DNA of 64,000 nt, taken from contig NZ_JAGXBY010000002.1 in assembly GCF_018310345.1 (NCBI RefSeq), forward strand, positions 789,318 through 853,317, written 5' to 3'. The DNA is from Ornithinibacillus massiliensis (GTDB lineage Bacteria; Bacillota; Bacilli; Bacillales; Amphibacillaceae). Under the pieces are notes generated by a model. That model saw nothing but the letters and a program-made list of their open reading frames with translations, was not told the DNA's origin and made no database searches. Of the stretch, positions 35,253-44,591 are shown in pieces (position 1 is the stretch's first letter; every line of letters starts with the position of its first letter). Both the position numbers and the translations under genes were made by a program.

Positions 35253-36464
35253 TTAGAACGGACGAAATTTTCCTTTTTTCAATAATAACTTTGGTCCACC
35301 AAGTAAAAATAAATATCGATCATCCACAACTTTTTTCATTGTTGCAGCCGATTTACCATATAATTTTGTCCCATTTAGTATGGACCCAACGGCATCTGTT
35401 ACACCTAAACTTGCAACGGTCCCTTTATCACTAAATACAAATTCCTCCAAAGGCTCGTGATACATTAAAGCTCTGATATTTTGAGCACAAGTTGTTGCAT
35501 GCTGCATGGCAGCTTGTGCTGTAGGCGGATACGGGCGATTTTCTGCTTTATTCATTACCCAAGCACAATCTCCAAGAATAAAAATGTTATCATATCCTGG
35601 TGCACGCAAATCGCCATTTACAGTTACTTTCCCTTTCGTTAGTTCAAAGCCAGACTTATCTAAGATGGAATTTCCTTTTACACCACCAGTCCATACAATG
35701 GTTCCAGCTTTAATCAGTTCGTTATTTTCGCCTACAATAAATCCTTCTGCAGTACATTCGTTAATTTTGGTTCCTTCTATTATTTCCGCACCACGTTCTT
35801 GTAATGACTTTTTAGCATATGCTACTAAATCATGATCAAATCCCGGTAAGATAGTAGGTGCCGCTTCCACATTGATTATTTTTACTTTACCCCGATCAAT
35901 GTCATATTTTTTACAAAGCTTAGGGATCTTCTCCACAAGCTCCCCTACAAATTCTATTCCAGTATACCCGCCTCCACCTACTAATATCGCAAGACTAGCT
36001 TCATCCATCGTCGGATCACTATGGTATCTTGCAAATTGATATTCAATATGCTCTCGAATTAATTGACAGGATTCAAAATTCTCAATAAAGAAGGCATGTT
36101 TGTCCATCCCATTTATGCCAAATGTGTTAGATTCATATCCTAATGCGACAACTAAATAGTCATAGGTTAGTTCACTATTTTCCATCAGGACTCTTTGATT
36201 GCCCTTATCTATTTCCACTACCGTATCATAAATTAACCGAACTCGATTTGGACTAATAATATCACGAATCATGATACGCACTTGATTAGGATTGATGGTA
36301 CCCGCTGCCAGTTCATGCAGCCAAGTGGTTTGATAATGATAATTATGTTTATTAACTAATACAATCTCTGCTTCTTCAGGAGATAAATTCTTTAGTAACT
36401 TCTTTGTTGTCATCATTCCCGCATATCCTGCACCTAGGACTACAATTCTTGGTTTCGCTTGCAT
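35253..36464 (-). CDS. Type II NADH dehydrogenase (YumB/Ndh family)
   Basis: 403-aa flavoprotein. FAD-binding GAGYAGM at residues 11-17, NAD-binding GGGGYTGIEFVGEL near 160-175 and the second FAD motif DNIFILGDCAWV near 290. It ends KKGKFRPF, as in YumB-type proteins. It would oxidise NADH and reduce menaquinone at the membrane inner face without pumping protons. Choice between Ndh and YumB cannot be settled from sequence by eye. Confidence 0.85.
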   Translation of the reverse strand: MQAKPRIVVLGAGYAGMMTTKKLLKNLSPEEAEIVLVNKHNYHYQTTWLHELAAGTINPNQVRIMIRDIISPNRVRLIYDTVVEIDKGNQRVLMENSELTYDYLVVALGYESNTFGINGMDKHAFFIENFESCQLIREHIEYQFARYHSDPTMDEASLAILVGGGGYTGIEFVGELVEKIPKLCKKYDIDRGKVKIINVEAAPTILPGFDHDLVAYAKKSLQERGAEIIEGTKINECTAEGFIVGENNELIKAGTIVWTGGVKGNSILDKSGFELTKGKVTVNGDLRAPGYDNIFILGDCAWVMNKAENRPYPPTAQAAMQHATTCAQNIRALMYHEPLEEFVFSDKGTVASLGVTDAVGSILNGTKLYGKSAATMKKVVDDRYLFLLGGPKLLLKKGKFRPF

Positions 36465-36624
36465 ATGTATTCACCCTTTTCTTTAATTTAGCTATGTTCT
36501 ATCCAATAAGACATACATAGTATTATGTATAAAGTGCCAATTATATCCATAGCTTTACTAACTTCATAAAAGATGGTTATTTTTTGTTAGACTAGCATAT
36601 ATATGGGATAGGGGGGATAGGTAC

Positions 36625-37068
36625 ATGCCACTTGAAACATTTCATGATCTTTCTGCTGATACCATAAATTTGCTTAAAGAAGCGATTAAGAAGAAGAAAA
36701 AGAAGAATCGTTATGAAACATTACGAAACACCTCTCTTATAGGTGCTCTTATACTTTTATTGTTCCTATTTATGATGCTCTACCTTTCAGACTTTACCTA
36801 TGTCGCTGATCCTTTTAGAACATTTGCTAGTATTCTCTCCAATCCATTTTACTTATTCATGATTGGATTACTATCGATATCATTGGCTTATTATAACTTC
36901 TATCAAAAAAAGTTAAAAAAAGAGAAAGAAAAATTAAATAAAGTACGTTCTGAAGTAATTGATCACCTGAACGATTCTAAAAACTTAAACCTACAAGATA
37001 AATGTGCTGCTATTAAAGAAATGATGAAAAGAGAATATGATATTAATCTTTATGTCAAAAATAAATAA
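36625..37068 (+). CDS. ypbF: YpbF-like protein (DUF2663)
   Basis: 147-aa membrane protein with two segments (about 38-58 and 75-92) and charged termini (KKKKKK near 23-28, C-terminal coiled region). The end EMMKREYDINLYVKNK matches the DUF2663/YpbF signature. Function unknown. ATG follows GGGGGGATAGG. Confidence 0.72.
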   Translation: MPLETFHDLSADTINLLKEAIKKKKKKNRYETLRNTSLIGALILLLFLFMMLYLSDFTYVADPFRTFASILSNPFYLFMIGLLSISLAYYNFYQKKLKKEKEKLNKVRSEVIDHLNDSKNLNLQDKCAAIKEMMKREYDINLYVKNK

Positions 37069-37164
37069 TCGATTATGTTAACATTGTTAAAATACTTAAA
37101 TTAGCTATGTTAATACACTACTAATATATTTTTATATTTCCATTAATCATTCAACTAACCAGAC

Positions 37165-38445
37165 TCAAGAACCGATTTTCAATTCCGCTGAAGAAATATC
37201 CAAAATGGTCGTTCCCGGGTAATAGAACTCGATAATTTCTCGATACGTTTTTCCTTGTTCTCCCATGAAATGAGCCCCCCATTGGCTCATTCCAACACCA
37301 TGGCCAAATCCTCTACCTTTCATTGTATAGGCGGACTTATGTTGCTCAAGGGAATCAATCAAATAGCTCTTAAACACAGTTCCTCCTATCATAGGACGAA
37401 TTTGATTAAGATTAACATCTTTTAAACTCATCTGTTCAAACAAGATTAATCCTTCAAGCAATTGCCGCATGAAGATTACACTAATCGATCCAGTAACGCT
37501 TCTACCAGAAGCAAGTTTATCACCATTTAGTTCAAACTGATCAATCTCTAGGATTTTTATCTTACCAGGATAACCATTACGGTTTAGCCAGCTTTTGAGG
37601 GAATTAGAAATTTCTGCATCTTTTTCAACCGTTGTATCCCACCATGCTGGATTCGAAAAATCGATTGCGTCATAAGCAATTTGCGTTTTGTGTATTGTAA
37701 ACTCCCATGGATGGGTAGGATCGTATGGATCATCCTTAATTGGAAAATAGCGCATAGAATCGCCACCCCATACGTTAGCATTGTTTTCTGTTTTCCCACC
37801 ATTACTAGCAGAATAAAACGTTTCGATTAATCGATTATCATAAGTAACAACTTCTCCCTCGGTCTCTTCAACAGCCTGTGTTGTACTCGTATCCCATTCG
37901 TAGCCACCATATACTTGATAACGAATTGTATCGTCAATTACTTGTTCCATTTTCGAAACAGCATAGGTTCTAGCAGCTAAGGTTTGCGCCTTTAGCGTTT
38001 CAAGTCCCCAAGATGAAAATACTTCAAACGGGACAACCCCTTTTAAGTAATCTTCTAATGGTAATTGATTAACTGGACGTATATTCTTTTTATCCTCAAT
38101 TAAAAACTCCATTGCACCAAGATACGGTCTATCATTAATATATACAATATGATCCATATCATAGGTCTGTGGAACGAGGATAAATCCCCCTCCTATCTTT
38201 TGCTCTTTTTCCCCTTTTTGTTTTAAAAATAACTCCCCCTTCCTAGACTGTAGTGTATAGTTCACCCCTTCTTGTAGTTTTAATGTAGGATCTAACGTAA
38301 AAAAGTCCCCTTCTACTTTAATGATTAGTTCATCAGTATTCCCTATATAGTTTACAAGCTTCACCGTCACCATATGTTCCGCACTAATTTTAACAGGAAC
38401 AATTAAACAAAATACAATTATGAATAAAAAGGTAAAGTGTCTCAT
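37165..38445 (-). CDS. SpoIID/LytB-domain protein
   Basis: 426-aa exported protein with signal peptide (about 1-22). The SpoIID domain covers about 120-420: VNQLPLEDYLKGVVPFEVFS, LKAQTLAARTYAV, FYSASNGGKTEN and GRGFGHGVGMSQWGAHFMGE. The domain has lytic transglycosylase activity in SpoIID and modifies amidase activity in LytB. It is not in a spoIID context (no spoIIIA or murA neighbour) and is longer than SpoIID, so a LytB-like paralogue is more likely. Confidence 0.83.
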   Translation of the reverse strand: MRHFTFLFIIVFCLIVPVKISAEHMVTVKLVNYIGNTDELIIKVEGDFFTLDPTLKLQEGVNYTLQSRKGELFLKQKGEKEQKIGGGFILVPQTYDMDHIVYINDRPYLGAMEFLIEDKKNIRPVNQLPLEDYLKGVVPFEVFSSWGLETLKAQTLAARTYAVSKMEQVIDDTIRYQVYGGYEWDTSTTQAVEETEGEVVTYDNRLIETFYSASNGGKTENNANVWGGDSMRYFPIKDDPYDPTHPWEFTIHKTQIAYDAIDFSNPAWWDTTVEKDAEISNSLKSWLNRNGYPGKIKILEIDQFELNGDKLASGRSVTGSISVIFMRQLLEGLILFEQMSLKDVNLNQIRPMIGGTVFKSYLIDSLEQHKSAYTMKGRGFGHGVGMSQWGAHFMGEQGKTYREIIEFYYPGTTILDISSAELKIGS

Positions 38446-38539
38446 ATGGATATTTTTTCAACTAGGAGAAGAAATATACATATGAAAAATAGATTGACTA
38501 TCCGTACATTATTGTGTAATATCTAGTTAAGTTCATACG

Positions 38540-38684
38540 GTTACCTTTAATTCAGTCCTGTGAGACTGGCAAGGTGTAAAGACAGTTTAGCTGTCTTTCA
38601 TAATAGTAGAAATGGTATACCCATTTCTATATTCTTATGCATAAAAGCACCTTAGCCTAATCCGGCCAAGGTGCTTTTCTTTTT
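38540..38684 (+). promoter_or_regulatory. PyrR-dependent attenuator upstream of pyrP
   Basis: PyrR-binding loop with the conserved core CAGTCCTGTGAGACTGGCAA at 38553-38572 (stem CAGTC/GACTG, outer ACCTT/AAGGT). A terminator AAAAGCACCTT/AAGGTGCTTTT with T-rich tail lies at 38643-38684. GGCAAGGTG (38568-38576) can pair with CACCTTAGCC (38647-38656), giving an antiterminator that excludes the terminator. With UMP, PyrR stabilises the loop and allows termination, as in known pyr leaders. Confidence 0.9.
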
Positions 38685-38734
38685 ATCTCTTACCTGGTAA
38701 CTGTAGAGCTAATGAAACAAGGGAGAGATTCTAT

Positions 38735-39985
38735 ATGGCAAAATTCGATGAAATTCAAGTTGATCAACGGCTACCTTTCTTTCAAAGTCTACCGTTAAGC
38801 TTTCAGCATTTATTCGCTATGTTTGGATCGACTGTATTAGTACCAATCCTTTTCGAGGTTAATCCTGCTACTATTCTACTAATGAATGGTATAGGAACAT
38901 TGTTATACATTTTTATCACAAAAGGAAAAATTCCAGCATATTTAGGTTCGAGCTTTGCATTTTTAGCTCCTGTCGGGATTGTAATTAGCCAATTCGGTTA
39001 TGGGTATGCACTTGGTGGGTTCTTAGCTGTTGGAATCATCCTAACCTTAGTAGGTTTACTTGTAAAGGTCGCAGGTACCAAATGGATTGATGTTTTATTT
39101 CCACCAGCAGCTATGGGAGCAATAGTATCCGTTATTGGACTAGAATTAGTACCAGTTGCAGCAGCAGATGCTGGATTAATTGGGGAGAACCTAAATCCGA
39201 CAACAATTATTGTTTCTTTATTAACTTTAGGAATTACAGTAATTGGTTGGGTAACTTTCCGAGGTTTCTTTAAGATTATTCCGATACTAATTGGATTTAT
39301 AGCTGGATACATTATTGCTTTCTTCTTTGGATTGGTTGATCTAGAACCAGTAAAAAACGCTCCTTGGATTGCGATGCCAGAGTTTTATACGATGCAATTT
39401 GATTGGTCTGCCATATTAATTATTATACCTGCAGCGCTTGTATTAATTCCGGAACATATTGGGCATTTATTCGTAACATCTAATATTGTTCAGAAAGATT
39501 TAGCTAAAAATCCTGGTCTGGATCGCTCATTCATCGGAAATGGTGTATCTACGATTTTATCCAGTTTTGTAGGCTCTACTCCAAACACAACATACGGGGA
39601 AAACATTGGTGTACTAGCAATTACTAGAGTGTATTCAACTTGGATAATTGGCGGAGCAGCAGTAATTGCTATCTTACTTTCCTTTGTAGGAAAATTAGCT
39701 GCACTTATCTCCTCTATTCCAGGGGCTGTTCTTGGTGGAATTTCTCTACTATTATTCGGTATTATTGCCGCAAGTGGGATTCGAATGTTAGTAGAAGCAA
39801 AAGTAGATTATAGTAAATCCCAAAACTTAATTCTAACTTGTGTAATTTTAGTTATCGGTATTAGTGGTGCCACGATTCAAATCGGTCAAGTCGGACTTTC
39901 CGGAATGGGATTGGCTACTATAGTTGGAATTCTATTAAGCATACTATTTAAGTTATTTGACATGCTAAAATTATCTAATGAATAA
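38735..39985 (+). CDS. pyrP: Uracil permease (NCS2/UraA family)
   Basis: 416-aa protein with about 14 segments. PLSFQHLFAMFGSTVLVP and TPNTTYGENIGVLAITRVYS match UraA/PyrP, including the uracil-binding glutamate in VLIPEHIGH. Imports uracil with protons. The PyrR attenuator upstream supports the pyrimidine role. GGGAGAG ribosome binding site. Confidence 0.93.
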   Translation: MAKFDEIQVDQRLPFFQSLPLSFQHLFAMFGSTVLVPILFEVNPATILLMNGIGTLLYIFITKGKIPAYLGSSFAFLAPVGIVISQFGYGYALGGFLAVGIILTLVGLLVKVAGTKWIDVLFPPAAMGAIVSVIGLELVPVAAADAGLIGENLNPTTIIVSLLTLGITVIGWVTFRGFFKIIPILIGFIAGYIIAFFFGLVDLEPVKNAPWIAMPEFYTMQFDWSAILIIIPAALVLIPEHIGHLFVTSNIVQKDLAKNPGLDRSFIGNGVSTILSSFVGSTPNTTYGENIGVLAITRVYSTWIIGGAAVIAILLSFVGKLAALISSIPGAVLGGISLLLFGIIAASGIRMLVEAKVDYSKSQNLILTCVILVIGISGATIQIGQVGLSGMGLATIVGILLSILFKLFDMLKLSNE

Positions 39986-40054
39986 GAGATACGTAAGAGG
40001 TAGAAATACTTCCTCATAATAAAATAAAGAGGCTAGGACTTAAGTAAAAATGTT

Positions 40055-40104
40055 ATAAGGAAGAATCCGAACCAGTATAGGTGGTTCAAATTCTTCCTTA
40101 TTAT
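40055..40104. terminator. Bidirectional terminator between pyrP and topB
   Basis: ATAAGGAAGAATCCGAACCA pairs with TGGTTCAAATTCTTCCTTAT around a GTATAGG loop; convergent genes on both sides. Confidence 0.82.
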
Positions 40105-40128
40105 TAGCCCTTATGTCCTCAACACTTT

Positions 40129-42285
40129 TTACTTTTCAAACTCCATTTTCCAAGCGTAATAATCTTCGTCTGGATTTTTTTCATAGCTCAAATAAGCATT
40201 AAATTTCTTCCCCTTTTTACTCGTTAATCCTTTAACATAAGCTTTTTTATTCTTTAGGATATTTTTTACCATTGTCTTGGTAGGTTTTTTTCTTAATGCC
40301 TGTAAGTATTTATCGTTTTTCCATATGACAAACTTACATCCTTTTTTCCAATTACTACACCCAAAGCCTTTCCTACCTTCGATAATGTTGCCGCCGCAAT
40401 TCGGGCAAATTCCAAGTATATCATGACTAGGTTTAGCTGCATTGCTTTTCACCTCATGAATGGTGACTTCTTGATCTGCCTTAATTATTTCAACTGATTC
40501 TGTCGTAAATTTATAAATCGTTTCAAGGAAAGCTTTTTTAGGAACAATGCCCTTTTGAATGTCAGAAAGTGTCTTTTCTAGTCTTCCCGTAAATTCAAGG
40601 TCAAACAATGACTTTACTGGTAGCGTTTCTACCAATTTCCTCCCAAGATCTGTACTGATAAGATTTTTACCTTGTGTGGAAATATAGCCTACATCTTTTA
40701 GTTTTTTTATCGTTTCTGCTCTTGTAGCAGGGGTACCTATGCTAAAACCGGTTAAAATACTACCAACTATTTCTTCGTCGTCCTCATCATAACCTTTACC
40801 ACAAGTTTCCATCACACGTAGAAGCGTTTTTTCTGTATGAGGCTTAGGTGGTTTCGTAACATGAGTTGTCAAATCGGATTCAGCTACCTCCACCCATTCA
40901 CCTTTCTCAACAAATGGTAGCAGCTTATCTTTCGAATTAATGTTCTCTACCTTTTTCCAGCCCTCTTCAAGCTGAACTTTCCCTTTAGATTCAAAGATCC
41001 CGTTTAACTCGACATCCTTAATCTTCGTAATTAACCTCGTTTCTTCGTACACTGCAATAGGCATAAACTGCATAATAAAACGATTCTTAATAGCAGTATA
41101 TATAATTTGTTCATCTGCTGTTAACCGCTTTGGTTTCATATATGTCGGAATTATCGCGCTATGGCTTTCCACCTTGGCATTATTAAACACCCGTTTTGTT
41201 TTCATAAATTTAATTTCATCTTTATAAGGCAGCTCTTCTGCTAGTGTACTGAGAACTCTAGCAGTTTTACCGACTAAACTTTCCTCTAATGCTGTACTAG
41301 ATGTTCTCGGATACGTAATAAATTTCTTCTCATACAAGGACTGAGCAACTTTTAATACTTTATCTGAAGTCCATCCCTTATATTTACTCGTAATATATCC
41401 TTGCAAGTTAGACAGATTAAATAGAAAAGGTGGAAATTCTTTTTTCTTTTCTACCTTTTTGTGAGTAATAACCGCTTCTTTTTGTTGGATTTGTTGATTT
41501 ACAATTTCAAGTGCTTCCTTTTGCTTAAACTTCTCTCCTGATTCCTCTACATATGTACCCTCGTACATTTCATTATTATTCGTTTTAAATGTTGCTACTA
41601 ATTTAAAATAATCTTCAGGGACAAAGTTCTCTATTTCTTTATCACGATCATAAATAATCTTTAAGGTAGGTAGTAAGACACGACCTATATTAAGTGCCTT
41701 TCCTCTTCCTTTTTGATATTTCAGCGTTGCAACAGAGGTTAAGTTAATTCCAATCAACCAATCTGCCCATTGTCTACTAACTCCTGCATCTTGTAGAGGA
41801 CGTAATTCATCATTTGGTTGTAGTGATTCAAGGCCACTTAAGACCTCATCCTTCGTCCATTCATTTAGTAATAATCGGGATACAGGCTTATTTAATCGAG
41901 CTCGGTAAATAATACTATCTCCAATCAATTGCCCTTCTCGATCAAAATCACATGCGGATATAATTTCCACTACATCTGTTCTTTTCATCAATTGATGAAT
42001 GATAGCTAATTGCTTCTTTGCCCCTTGATCTGCCCATTGTCTATTTTTTGGATTGCTCTTTATTTTGTACTCAAACTTAGTCGGGATAAACGGGAAATGT
42101 TCCATTTTCCATCTAGCCATTTTACTGTCATAGTCTTTGGCATCATAGAGCTGTAATAAATGACCAAAAGCCCAAGTAATAATATAATCATTACCTTCAT
42201 AGTAGCCGTCTCTTTTACCTTTAATCCCTAGAGCATCGGCTATATTCTTTGCTACGGAGGGTTTTTCTGCGAGAATTAATTTCAA
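40129..42285 (-). CDS. topB: DNA topoisomerase III
   Basis: 718-aa type IA topoisomerase. Toprim domain at the N-terminus (LILAEKPSVAKNIADALG and ACDFDREGQLIGD), catalytic tyrosine in KKFITYPRTSSTALEE, and a C-terminal CPNCGG/CSNWKKGC zinc-finger-like module plus a basic tail. It relaxes or decatenates single-stranded DNA intermediates. Length and domain order match B. subtilis TopB. Confidence 0.94.
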   Translation of the reverse strand: MKLILAEKPSVAKNIADALGIKGKRDGYYEGNDYIITWAFGHLLQLYDAKDYDSKMARWKMEHFPFIPTKFEYKIKSNPKNRQWADQGAKKQLAIIHQLMKRTDVVEIISACDFDREGQLIGDSIIYRARLNKPVSRLLLNEWTKDEVLSGLESLQPNDELRPLQDAGVSRQWADWLIGINLTSVATLKYQKGRGKALNIGRVLLPTLKIIYDRDKEIENFVPEDYFKLVATFKTNNNEMYEGTYVEESGEKFKQKEALEIVNQQIQQKEAVITHKKVEKKKEFPPFLFNLSNLQGYITSKYKGWTSDKVLKVAQSLYEKKFITYPRTSSTALEESLVGKTARVLSTLAEELPYKDEIKFMKTKRVFNNAKVESHSAIIPTYMKPKRLTADEQIIYTAIKNRFIMQFMPIAVYEETRLITKIKDVELNGIFESKGKVQLEEGWKKVENINSKDKLLPFVEKGEWVEVAESDLTTHVTKPPKPHTEKTLLRVMETCGKGYDEDDEEIVGSILTGFSIGTPATRAETIKKLKDVGYISTQGKNLISTDLGRKLVETLPVKSLFDLEFTGRLEKTLSDIQKGIVPKKAFLETIYKFTTESVEIIKADQEVTIHEVKSNAAKPSHDILGICPNCGGNIIEGRKGFGCSNWKKGCKFVIWKNDKYLQALRKKPTKTMVKNILKNKKAYVKGLTSKKGKKFNAYLSYEKNPDEDYYAWKMEFEK

Positions 42286-42479
42286 ACTTACACCTACTTT
42301 CAGTATTGAAGCATATGGGAAGGGAATCTAATAAATATTAGGAGGATAAAAGATGGGTGAATCTATTATACTAATAAATAGAGGAAATGTTAACAGAGAA
42401 AATAGAATATCGAACACTCACTTTTTTGCAAATAAAGGGTATACTTGTAGAAAATAGTTTAAGGAAAGGAGTAATTAAT

Positions 42480-42956
42480 ATGTTAGCTACTATTGAGAAA
42501 CAATCCAATGAATTATTGGTAACATTTCAGCGCCACTTAAAACAATCAAAGATGGATGTATGGGAAATGCTTACCAACAATGAACGGTTAGCTCTTTGGT
42601 TTGATGAGTTACGAGTTATTAAGCTGGGAAAAGGTGGATATTTGCACTTTGATTTGGGGAATGGAACATTTCAACGAATAGATATAATCGACTTCGAGGA
42701 GTATGAGATACTAGAATTTACTTGGGATGATAATTTCGTTCGGTTTGAACTGTTAGAAGAGCCTAATGGGTGTAATTTAGTACTAATTGAAAGAATTACA
42801 GAAATTACAGAGCATACTGCGAAAGACATTGCTGGATGGCATGTATGTTTAAATGTTATCCAATCAATCTTAGACAATGAACGAATTAATGCTCGAAAAG
42901 AACAATGGGAATATTGGTATGAAAAGTACACTAAAGCTCTAAATTCCTACTTATAA
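42480..42956 (+). CDS. SRPBCC/AHSA1-like protein
   Basis: 158-aa START-like fold: RHLKQSKMDVWEMLTNNERL, GTFQRIDIIDFEEYEILEF and AGWHVCLNVIQSIL are the AHSA1 landmarks. It may bind a small hydrophobic ligand. GGAAAGGAG precedes the ATG at 42480; the frame is open from 42387 but that part lacks a ribosome binding site. Confidence 0.78.
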   Translation: MLATIEKQSNELLVTFQRHLKQSKMDVWEMLTNNERLALWFDELRVIKLGKGGYLHFDLGNGTFQRIDIIDFEEYEILEFTWDDNFVRFELLEEPNGCNLVLIERITEITEHTAKDIAGWHVCLNVIQSILDNERINARKEQWEYWYEKYTKALNSYL

Positions 42957-42970
42957 ATGGAAGTAAAGAA

Positions 42971-43010
42971 AAGCAAAACAATCAAGAAGAGCGAATTGTT
43001 TTGCTTTTTT
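42971..43010. terminator. Bidirectional terminator
   Basis: AAGCAAAACAAT/ATTGTTTTGCTT stem; the stop codon of the convergent carboxypeptidase gene lies in the loop. T-runs on both strands. Confidence 0.85.
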
Positions 43011-44379
43011 CCGTGATAATAAATTCTACTAAACGGTCAATAATTTGTGGCCCATCTTCTTCATCAAGAAGATTATTCAGCATAATAGAGAAAATCAATT
43101 CTTCCCCTTCACGAGTCGTCAAATAGCCTGATAGGGTACTGACCCCCATAATTGTTCCTGTTTTTGCAACAACTGGTAACCCATACATTCTATCATGTAA
43201 TGTCCCACCTATCATTCGGTCACCATCACCTGCAACCGGCAGAGATCGGTAGAAACTAGTAAACCAGTTTGTACCCTGTATGCGGAATAACAAATCAGTT
43301 ATGACATTGGCCGGGATTAACGTAACGTGTGAAATTCCAGATCCATCTCGAATTACTAGTTTACTTGTATCTATTCCTATATCAACTAAATAGTTATTTA
43401 ACACTTCTAAACCACTTTCCCAACTGCCCTCTCCTCTTTTTACCTTTCCTAATTCCTTAATGATAATCTCACCATGCCCGTTATTACTAAGCTTCATAAA
43501 AGGTATAGCTAATTCGCTTAAGCGAATAGAATTCCTAACAAAAAGTAGCCTAGCGTCTTTCGATGTCTCACCCCGTGTTAACAGTCCAGTATAACTTATC
43601 CCTACCTGTTTCAATGAGCGGGAAAAGATTTCTAAAGCATACTCTGAAGGTTCCCAAACGGAGACCCATTTATTTATGGTTGCAGAATATTTAGGGATAG
43701 TCCCTTCCAATACAACTTTATTATTCCCGTGTTCACGTGTAACCGTAATATCAGCCTCTTCCTCACTGCCAATCTCTACGGTAACTACCTTGTTTATTAT
43801 AGTTATGTATTTCGTGTATGGATTCAATACAATCTCTGGTCTATCTCCTTCATTATCCCCTGGTATTATCGTCAGCATTACCGTACCTGAATCATAATCC
43901 TCATTTGGTGAAACAGTTAGGGCTGATACTTGGGCACCATAGTATTGATGTTCATCATTCCAATTTAGATCCTGAGATAATCGAACTCCATCATACCATG
44001 TATCGTCACCAATGATATTGCCGTTTATTTCTTTAATCCCATATCCTGGTAATACCTTAGCTAATTTATCAAAATCAGCTTGTAACAAAGTTGGATCCCC
44101 TTTACCTTTAATATACAAATTACCCTCTAATCTCCCTCCAACCATTTCACCGTCCACCCATAATTCGGTTGGAAAAACATAGTTCTCACCTAACACCTCT
44201 AATCCTGCTGCACAAGTAAATAGTTTCATATTCGATGCTGGGTGCAATCGAGTATTACCCATATGCTCATATAATAATTGTCCAGTTTCTCTCGAACGAA
44301 TACTGACCCCTACTAACGCTCCCTCTAGTTTTGGTTCAAGTTTTATTAATTCTTCCAATCTAGTCCATTTCATGTCCAT
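42982..44379 (-). CDS. PBP4-type D-alanyl-D-alanine carboxypeptidase/endopeptidase (S13) without visible signal peptide
   Basis: 465-aa penicillin-binding protein. Active-site motifs S49xxK52 (PASNMK), SNN (KLSNNGHGE) and KTG (VVAKTGTIMG) are intact, and the large insert between SxxK and SxN identifies the S13/DacB-DacC group. Unlike family members that act outside the membrane, the protein starts MDMKWTRLEELIKLEPKLEG with no hydrophobic export signal, and the 200 bp upstream contain none in any frame. GGGGTAG ribosome binding site. Either it is cytosolic, exported by another route, or the gene lost its signal. Confidence 0.82.
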   Translation of the reverse strand: MDMKWTRLEELIKLEPKLEGALVGVSIRSRETGQLLYEHMGNTRLHPASNMKLFTCAAGLEVLGENYVFPTELWVDGEMVGGRLEGNLYIKGKGDPTLLQADFDKLAKVLPGYGIKEINGNIIGDDTWYDGVRLSQDLNWNDEHQYYGAQVSALTVSPNEDYDSGTVMLTIIPGDNEGDRPEIVLNPYTKYITIINKVVTVEIGSEEEADITVTREHGNNKVVLEGTIPKYSATINKWVSVWEPSEYALEIFSRSLKQVGISYTGLLTRGETSKDARLLFVRNSIRLSELAIPFMKLSNNGHGEIIIKELGKVKRGEGSWESGLEVLNNYLVDIGIDTSKLVIRDGSGISHVTLIPANVITDLLFRIQGTNWFTSFYRSLPVAGDGDRMIGGTLHDRMYGLPVVAKTGTIMGVSTLSGYLTTREGEELIFSIMLNNLLDEEDGPQIIDRLVEFIITEKSKTIRSS

Positions 44380-44591
44380 TTCTCTACCCCTTTTATCATT
44401 TTCATTAAGACTTCTTATTTAAATTCAATTCACTCTACCTATATTTAAATAGCAAAATTTAGGAAAAGTTTCCTAAAAAACTGCGAAACTAACTCGTTTT
44501 TTATATATTTTCATATTTTGTTGAATATTGTCACTATTATATAGTATTTTATCTCTTTTTTGATTATAATGAAAGCCGTGGAGGTGAAAAA

